Shown piece after piece: positions 59,133 to 64,000 of a stretch of 64,000 nucleotides of DNA; within the stretch, counting starts at the first letter, position 1; each line of letters starts with the position of its first letter. Position numbers and translations under genes: made by a program. The stretch spans positions 1-64,000 of the forward strand of contig CAMJGL010000004.1 in the NCBI GenBank assembly GCA_946405205.1, given 5' to 3'. The stretch is from F23-B02 sp946405205 (GTDB lineage Bacteria > Bacillota > Clostridia > Oscillospirales > Oscillospiraceae). The notes beneath the pieces were generated by a model that ran no database searches, was not told the origin of the DNA, and saw only the letters and a program-made list of their open reading frames with translations.

Positions 59133-59171
59133 ACCTAAATCTCGCATGTCTGCCAATTCCATCATACCCGC
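59133..59171 (-). repeat. 39-bp direct repeat of the tRNA-Leu 5' half (possible attachment site)
   Basis: Identical to 58445-58483, from the first base of the mature tRNA into its anticodon loop. The two copies are 649 bp apart and enclose the AT-rich lipoprotein gene. This is what an integration event at a tRNA gene, or its remnant, would leave. No integrase is present. Confidence 0.75.
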
Positions 59172-59212
59172 ATGAATTGAGTTGAAAGTTGAAAGAGTAA
59201 AGTTGATAGTTG

Positions 59213-59557
59213 CTATTCTTTCAAGGTTTTTAGGATAGATACCAGTATTTTTTCGATTTCAACACAATCCGAAATAATAGACTGATATTCTGTTTCAGAT
59301 AAATAATCTGTTGCTTTTAAAAGTCTGAGCCAATACTTGGTTTCTGCGGTTTCCTTTAGGGATATGCTGAGCTTGGAAATAAAATCAGCTTTGCTTTGCG
59401 CCTGCTGCGATTCCGCGGCATTTGCACCGATACTTGTTCCCGAACGCAGGAGCTGTTTGGAAAGGACGTATTCTTTCTTCGCGCTGCGCAAATGCTTGCA
59501 CAGTTTTACAATGCGAACCGCGAATTGGAAGCTCTTATCCTCGATAATGCTGTTCAT
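59213..59557 (-). CDS. Four-helix bundle protein (23S rRNA intervening-sequence type)
   Basis: 114 residues from the ATG at 59557 (MNSIIEDKSFQFAVRIVKLCK). The pattern of four amphipathic helices with LLRSGTSIGANAAESQQAQSKADFISKLSISLKETAETKYWLRLL is that of the S23/four-helix-bundle family, first seen inside 23S rRNA intervening sequences and also common as free genes. Function unknown. AT-richer than its neighbours, as is the lipoprotein beside it, so both may belong to the same insert. Confidence 0.92.
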   Translation of the reverse strand: MNSIIEDKSFQFAVRIVKLCKHLRSAKKEYVLSKQLLRSGTSIGANAAESQQAQSKADFISKLSISLKETAETKYWLRLLKATDYLSETEYQSIISDCVEIEKILVSILKTLKE

Positions 59558-59625
59558 AACTTTCAACTTTCCGCTTTCAATTTTCAACTGCGCAGCAATC
59601 ACTCAATCCCGCATATGCAGCAAAT

Positions 59626-59655
59626 ATAATAGCACAGCGCGTATTTTTTTGTCAA
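59626..59655 (-). promoter_or_regulatory. Promoter of the four-helix-bundle gene
   Basis: On the minus strand a perfect TTGACA (complement of 59650-59655), 18 bp, TATTAT (complement of 59626-59631). Confidence 0.65.
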
Positions 59656-59673
59656 TCTTATTCAAGCTGCCGA

Positions 59674-59702
59674 TTGACTTTTCATTTTTTAATAATTAGA
59701 AT
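59674..59702 (+). promoter_or_regulatory. Promoter of the DMT transporter gene
   Basis: TTGACT at 59674-59679, 17 bp, TAGAAT at 59697-59702, followed by GGGAGGTGG just before the ATG at 59736. Confidence 0.65.
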
Positions 59703-59735
59703 AATCCCGTTATCCCAAGACAGGGAGGTGGAGCA

Positions 59736-60617
59736 ATGAAAAACAAATATGTTATCTCCGTCATAGGCGCCGGAACGCTGTGGGGCTTTATGGGCTTTTT
59801 CCGCAGAACGCTTGACGCGATGGGCGTTTCCGCCATAGGCTGCATAGCGGTGAGATGCGTGTTCGCGGCTGCGTTTTTCGCCCTGACGATCCTCCTGTGC
59901 GACCGCAAGGCCTTCAGAGTTAAGCTGCGGGATTCTTGGATATTCATAGGCAGCGGAGTTATCTCCCTGCTGATATTCGGTGTCTGCTACTTCAGGGCCA
60001 TGGACTACATGAGCCTGTCCGCCGCCGCGATACTGCTGTATACCGCGCCGTGCTTTGTTATTCTGATATCCGCGCCGCTGTTAAGGGAAAAGCTCACCGG
60101 GCAGAAGCTTACGGCCATGGCGCTGGCCTTTGCGGGCTGCTGCCTCGTGTCGGGGATCGGTAGCGGAGGAGCGGTCATAACGCCCAAGGGCCTCGTCCTC
60201 GGCCTGAGCTCAGGTCTGTGCTATGCACTGTACAGCATATTCAGCCGCTTCGCCCTTAACCGCGGCTACTCCGCCCTGACCATAAACTTCTATTCCTGCC
60301 TGCTGGCTGGAGTAGGCGCGACCGTCATCGGCGGCACGGAATACATCGGCATCATCACCGCGAGCGCACCTGATTTTCTTTTCGCCGTTGCTACGGGATT
60401 TGCGACCTGCTTCCTGCCGTATCTGCTGTATACACGCGGCCTTGAGGGGCTTGAAAACGGCAAGGCCTCCATCATGGCCTCGATCGAGCCCGTGGTGGCA
60501 ACGGTCGTCGGCGTCGTTATATATCACGAAACGCCGACGCTGATGAGCGCCGCCGGCGTGATACTCGTGCTGTCGGCCATCGTACTTCTCAATGTAAAAA
60601 TCAAAGCAAAAACATGA
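59736..60617 (+). CDS. EamA/DMT family transporter
   Basis: 293 residues with ten hydrophobic segments in two EamA repeats (about 5-135 and 150-290), for example GAGTLWGFMGFFRRTLDAMG and ENGKASIMASIEPVVATVVGVVIYHETPTLMSAAGVILVL. RarD/YdcZ-like drug/metabolite exporters have this size. Substrate unknown. Monocistronic: own promoter, terminator at 60631. Confidence 0.94.
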   Translation: MKNKYVISVIGAGTLWGFMGFFRRTLDAMGVSAIGCIAVRCVFAAAFFALTILLCDRKAFRVKLRDSWIFIGSGVISLLIFGVCYFRAMDYMSLSAAAILLYTAPCFVILISAPLLREKLTGQKLTAMALAFAGCCLVSGIGSGGAVITPKGLVLGLSSGLCYALYSIFSRFALNRGYSALTINFYSCLLAGVGATVIGGTEYIGIITASAPDFLFAVATGFATCFLPYLLYTRGLEGLENGKASIMASIEPVVATVVGVVIYHETPTLMSAAGVILVLSAIVLLNVKIKAKT

Positions 60618-60630
60618 TAAAATATAAAAG

Positions 60631-60662
60631 CTGCCCGGACATCATCGTCCGGGCAGTTTTTT
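60631..60662. terminator. Terminator between the DMT transporter and mogA
   Basis: Perfect 10-bp stem CTGCCCGGAC (60631-60640) with GTCCGGGCAG (60647-60656), six T after it; close enough to mogA to act in both directions. Confidence 0.85.
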
Positions 60663-60668
60663 ACATTA

Positions 60669-61145
60669 TCAGTGTCCTCCGCCGGCTATCATGTGCATGG
60701 CGTGCTCAAGCGTGCCGATGACTGCGCTGAGGTTTTCGCGTGCGGCCTTTTCGCTGCCGGGCAGATTGATTATCAGGCTCCTGCCGCGTATGCCCGCCAC
60801 AGCGCGTGACATCATGGCGCGCGGCGTGATGCCGAGACTGTAGTAAAGCATGGCCTGAGGTATCGCGGGGACCTCTCTGTCTATAACGTCGCGGGTCGCC
60901 TCCGGAGTAACGTCGCGCAGGGAAAAGCCCGTACCGCCGGTGGAGATAACAATGTCTGCCCCTTGCTCCACGCATTTGGCGAGCTCGTCCGATATCTGGC
61001 TCCTGTTGTCGGGGACTATGCCGGTGTACACAACATCAAAGCCTGCATCCTTCAGCATTCCCGCCACCGCGGGGCCGCTGGTATCGACGCGTTCGCCGAT
61101 GCTGCATTTGTCGCTGACCGTAATGACTGCTGCTTTGTAGCTCAT
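60669..61145 (-). CDS. mogA: Molybdopterin adenylyltransferase/MoaB-type protein
   Basis: 158 residues of the MoCF-binding fold: AAVITVSDKCSIGERVDTSGPAVAGMLKDAGF, DIVISTGGTGFSLRDVTPEATRDVIDREVPAIPQAM and LPGSEKAARENLSAVIGTLEHAMHM. It activates molybdopterin by adenylation before MoeA inserts molybdenum. The MogA and MoaB families are hard to separate; the gene symbol is tentative. Last gene of the moe operon, 10 bp after the moeA fusion. Confidence 0.92.
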   Translation of the reverse strand: MSYKAAVITVSDKCSIGERVDTSGPAVAGMLKDAGFDVVYTGIVPDNRSQISDELAKCVEQGADIVISTGGTGFSLRDVTPEATRDVIDREVPAIPQAMLYYSLGITPRAMMSRAVAGIRGRSLIINLPGSEKAARENLSAVIGTLEHAMHMIAGGGH

Positions 61146-61155
61146 AAGAACCCTC

Positions 61156-63066
61156 CTAAAACCTCTCCCGCACCTCGCCGGGCCTGTCCACTGTATAGCC
61201 GCCCATATCCGTAAGGCGCTGCCTGAATTTATCGCTTTTCATGATTTCAATGAGCTTCTGCACCATCGGAGTATCCCATGCGTGATCGGGTATGAGCAGG
61301 TCGTACTGCTCGACGCAGACCGGGATGAAATCAAGGTCATACATACTTGCCGCCGAGTAAATGCCCAGTCCCGCATCGGCGCTGCCTGCGGCTATCTGCG
61401 CCGCGACCGCCGTGTGCGTCAGCTCCTCGCGCTCATAGCCGTACAGCTTATCCGTCTCCAAACCTTTCGTTTTGCACAGATAGTCAAGCAGCACGCGGGT
61501 TCCGGAACCCCTCTGCCGGTTTACATAACTTATGTTTCCCCTGAACATATCCTCAAGGCAGGAGATGCCGAGGGGGTTGTTTTTCTGCACCATGATGCCC
61601 TGAGTTCGCCCGACGCACTCGACAAGGCGCACACCGCCGTTGGGGAAATACCGCTTTATGTAGGCGGTGTTGTAGCTGCCGTCGGATTCGTTGAGCAGGT
61701 GACAGCCGGCGGCGTGGGCTTCGCCGCGGCGGACGGCCATGATGCCGCCCATGGAGCCGACGTGGGAAGAGCTCATGTAAAGCTCCCCGCAGCTTTGATG
61801 GAGCATATTCCCGAGCTCATCGAGCAGAGGATCGTGGCTGCCGATAACGACAAGGCTCGCTTCAAGCTCCGCCTTCGGGCGCAGCAGCCGGACGCTGACC
61901 TCGGTGCCTGCCTCCATGCCCTCGCAGCCCTGCGGTATCTCAAGGATTCCGTCGGCCTTCATGAAAGAGGACACGACGCCTGCGCCTCGGTTGAGGGGAG
62001 AGGCGATTAGCTTACCGCCCACGCAGCCCATGCGCACGCGCACAAACTCCCTGTATTTAAGTCCGGAGACCACGGGACGGGACAAAACGGCGGATACGAG
62101 CTCCGCGCTGTCCTTTTTCGTGCCGCAGAGGAGCTCCAGAATGGGCTTTAAAAATTCTTCGATCACGATTATCCCCGAAACGGGATAGCCCGGAACGCCG
62201 AGGACGGGCTTCGGGCCGGAATAGCCCAGTATGGCGGGCTTGCCGGGCTTTATTGCTATGCCGTGGTACAGGACCCCGCCCAGCTCGCGTATTATTGACA
62301 CAGAGTAGTCGTCACGTCCGGCGGAGGAGCCGGCGTTCAGCAAAACGGCGTCGCAGGTCTCTATCGCGTCGCTTAGAGTCGCTTTAAGAAGCTCCGGCTT
62401 GTCCGGAACGATGGGGTATACCTTGCTTACGCCGCCCCACTTTTCCACCATCGCGGAGAATATGGAGGAGTTAAACTCCAGAATATCGCCGGGTTTGGGG
62501 TCGGACGTGGGAGGAACGACCTCGTCGCCCGTGGGGATAATGCCGACGACGGGCTTTTTAATAACGCTTATCTCAAGGCAGCCGCCCGCGATCATCGCGC
62601 CTATCGCCGCGGGGCTTATTTCCACACCGGCCGGCAGCAGCATTTCGCCGGCGCATATATCCTCGCCTATCTGCCTGACGTGCTGCCACGGCGCGGCGGA
62701 GGAGTAAAGCGTCACAGAGCCGTCGTCGTTTTTAATAACGTCCTCTATCATGATAACGGCGTCGCAGCCCTCGGGTAGCGGGTCGCCCGTGTCGACCGCG
62801 ATGTACTGCTGCGCGGTCAGAGTGACGGGGGTGGTCTCGCCCGCGCCGAAGGTAAGCCTCGCGTCAAGGGCGATACCGTCCATCGCGCAGGCGTGATAGT
62901 GCGGCGAGCATATGCGGGCGTACACGGGCTCGGCGGTGATGCGCCCGCAGGAGCCGGAGGCGCATATGCGCTCGGCCTTGGGGCTCATGCCGAGCTCCCT
63001 GAGCTTTTCAAGATATTCGCTTTTTGCCTGCTCGAGCGGCGTATTGGTAAGATACTCAAAAGCCAT
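61156..63066 (-). CDS. MoeA molybdotransferase fused to a periplasmic-binding-protein-like domain
   Basis: 636 residues, 200 more than plain MoeA. Residues 1-405 are MoeA (CAMDGIAL, VDTGDPLPEGCDAVIMIEDV, IIPTGDEVV, LNAGSSAGRDDYS, LGVPGYPVSGIIVIEEF). Residues about 415-636 are a PBP-like domain (SHDPLLDELGNMLHQSCGELYMSSSHVGSMGGIMAVRRGEAHAAGCHLL, NRQRGSGTRVLLDYL). This fusion is known in anaerobes; the extra domain may bind molybdate or tungstate or a cofactor ligand. It lies between mogA and a second moeA. Confidence 0.93.
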   Translation of the reverse strand: MAFEYLTNTPLEQAKSEYLEKLRELGMSPKAERICASGSCGRITAEPVYARICSPHYHACAMDGIALDARLTFGAGETTPVTLTAQQYIAVDTGDPLPEGCDAVIMIEDVIKNDDGSVTLYSSAAPWQHVRQIGEDICAGEMLLPAGVEISPAAIGAMIAGGCLEISVIKKPVVGIIPTGDEVVPPTSDPKPGDILEFNSSIFSAMVEKWGGVSKVYPIVPDKPELLKATLSDAIETCDAVLLNAGSSAGRDDYSVSIIRELGGVLYHGIAIKPGKPAILGYSGPKPVLGVPGYPVSGIIVIEEFLKPILELLCGTKKDSAELVSAVLSRPVVSGLKYREFVRVRMGCVGGKLIASPLNRGAGVVSSFMKADGILEIPQGCEGMEAGTEVSVRLLRPKAELEASLVVIGSHDPLLDELGNMLHQSCGELYMSSSHVGSMGGIMAVRRGEAHAAGCHLLNESDGSYNTAYIKRYFPNGGVRLVECVGRTQGIMVQKNNPLGISCLEDMFRGNISYVNRQRGSGTRVLLDYLCKTKGLETDKLYGYEREELTHTAVAAQIAAGSADAGLGIYSAASMYDLDFIPVCVEQYDLLIPDHAWDTPMVQKLIEIMKSDKFRQRLTDMGGYTVDRPGEVRERF

Positions 63067-63069
63067 TCT

Positions 63070-64000
63070 CTACCTCAGAAAAACGGTTATTTCATCGCCC
63101 TTTGCACAGCCCTCGCTGTCTCTGGGGATGCAGAAATATCCGTCGCAGCCTGCAAGGGAGCTGATAAGCCCTGATTTGCTGCGAACGGGTCTTGCGTATA
63201 ATTTGCCGCCTGCCTCGGACAGTACGACGCCTAAGTACTGGGCCCTGCCGTGATTTGCGCTGACGGCCTCGGTCAGCCGTGCCGAAACGCTGAAAATGCG
63301 CGGCTTTATGCCGAGCATGACGGCGATGAGCTCCTTAACGAAGATATCGGTGACGAAAAAGGCGGCGGCGGGGTGCCCGGGCAGGCCGATAACGGGCTTG
63401 GAGCCGATCTTGCCGATGATGGTGGGCTTGCCGGGCTTCATGGCGATACCGTGCAGCAAAAGCGTGCCCAGCTCCTCGATGACGGCGCAGGTGGAGTCCA
63501 TCTGCCCCACGGAGCTGCCGCCGGATATGAGCAGGACGTCGCAGCCGTCAAGCCGGCCGACTATGGACTCCCTGAGCTTCATATAACCGTCCCTTACGAT
63601 GCCGAAGCACCTTGCCTCGGCGCCGCAGAGCTCGACCGACGCCGCCAGCATATCGGAATTGACATCCCGCACCTGACCTGCCTCCGGCCTTTGCGACACC
63701 GGAACAAGCTCGTCGCCGGTGGAGATTATGCCCACCACGGGGCGCTTTTTGAGCTTTACCCCGCAAATTCCAAGGGCGGCGAGCGCACCGATATCCTCGG
63801 CGCGCAGGACTCTTCCGGCTCTTATGACGGTTTTCCCGGGAAATACGTCATCGCCGCGGTAGATTATATTGTTCCCGGGAGCGGCGGACTTGAGAATGCC
63901 TATCTCCTCGTTGCCGTAGCTTTCGCCGTGCTCGATCATGACCATGGCGTCGGCTCCCTCGGGTATCTCGCCGCCGGTGGGGACATAGGCGCACTCGCCC
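63070..64000 (-). CDS. moeA: MoeA molybdopterin molybdotransferase (cut by window end)
   Basis: The frame stays open to the right edge; the first residues available read ECAYVPTGGEIPEGADAMVMIEHG, so the true start is beyond 64000. About 310 residues are visible with IISTGDELVPVSQRPEAGQVRDVNSDML, ISGGSSVGQMDS, VIGLPGHPAAAFFV and the domain IV end. Plain MoeA without PBP domain. First of three molybdenum cofactor genes, 3 bp before the moeA fusion. Two MoeA proteins may separate molybdenum from tungsten insertion. Confidence 0.95.
   Translation of the reverse strand, partial: GECAYVPTGGEIPEGADAMVMIEHGESYGNEEIGILKSAAPGNNIIYRGDDVFPGKTVIRAGRVLRAEDIGALAALGICGVKLKKRPVVGIISTGDELVPVSQRPEAGQVRDVNSDMLAASVELCGAEARCFGIVRDGYMKLRESIVGRLDGCDVLLISGGSSVGQMDSTCAVIEELGTLLLHGIAMKPGKPTIIGKIGSKPVIGLPGHPAAAFFVTDIFVKELIAVMLGIKPRIFSVSARLTEAVSANHGRAQYLGVVLSEAGGKLYARPVRSKSGLISSLAGCDGYFCIPRDSEGCAKGDEITVFLR

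Overview
The window reads as a moderately GC-rich (clearly above 50% by eye) chromosomal segment of an anaerobic Firmicute, most likely a gut clostridium of the Oscillospiraceae type. This is inferred from strong AGGAGG-type ribosome binding sites, an [FeFe]-hydrogenase, FAD-oxidase/ETF modules, an ECF vitamin transporter and MurR/RpiR, AraC and Crp/Fnr regulators. No species assignment is possible from sequence alone. No CRISPR array, rRNA, phage, transposase or integrase gene was found. One tRNA-Leu (UAG) is present.

Layout. 1-2187: a partial reading frame, an AT-richer lipoprotein and a MATE exporter. 2344-6931: an agmatine deiminase pathway operon (APC antiporter, agmatine deiminase, putrescine carbamoyltransferase, carbamate kinase), which yields ATP from agmatine. 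6935-25780: a large catabolic locus. A divergently transcribed RpiR-type regulator faces an operon of TRAP transporter, two class III aminotransferases with a small membrane protein between them, an FAD-linked oxidase, an Fe-S protein, an FGGY kinase and EtfBA. A second operon (LarA-type racemase, GlcD-like FAD oxidase, EtfB, EtfA) converges on it tail to tail. Palindromes of the form TGAAAT-N3-ATTTCA occur in the control regions of both operons and suggest one regulon.

26043-35802: an AraC regulator with a GyrI-like domain, a TVP38 membrane protein, YdcF, an ABC-F ATPase, a PBP plus FHA-FtsW pair for peptidoglycan synthesis, a divergent NusG-II/Gx-transporter pair, and an Mrp ATPase with a NifX-like protein. 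36112-43619: SGNH hydrolase, EEP phosphatase, glyA, ridA, ilvA, a 62-residue protein and a 708-residue lipoprotein. 43812-47849: hydABC of an NAD-linked, probably electron-bifurcating [FeFe]-hydrogenase. 48248-51230: a Crp/Fnr regulator with a NitT/TauT-type ABC importer. 51251-54862: methyltransferase plus a complete ECF transporter (S, T, A2, A1). 55183-58179: YitT, MalQ and a TrmH methyltransferase. 58399-59557: tRNA-Leu and an AT-rich patch (lipoprotein, four-helix-bundle protein) bounded by a 39-bp copy of the tRNA 5' half. 59736-64000: a DMT exporter and molybdenum cofactor genes (mogA, a moeA-PBP fusion, and a second moeA cut by the window end).

The most interesting part is 7.5-25.8 kb. 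Import by TRAP, transamination, two different flavin oxidases each with its own ETF, a hydroxyacid racemase and an Fe-S protein whose CCG domain has lost its cysteines together look like an uncharacterised fermentation pathway for an amino- or hydroxy-acid. Three intergenic regions built as paired identical terminators around hairpin-rich spacers are a second unexplained pattern.
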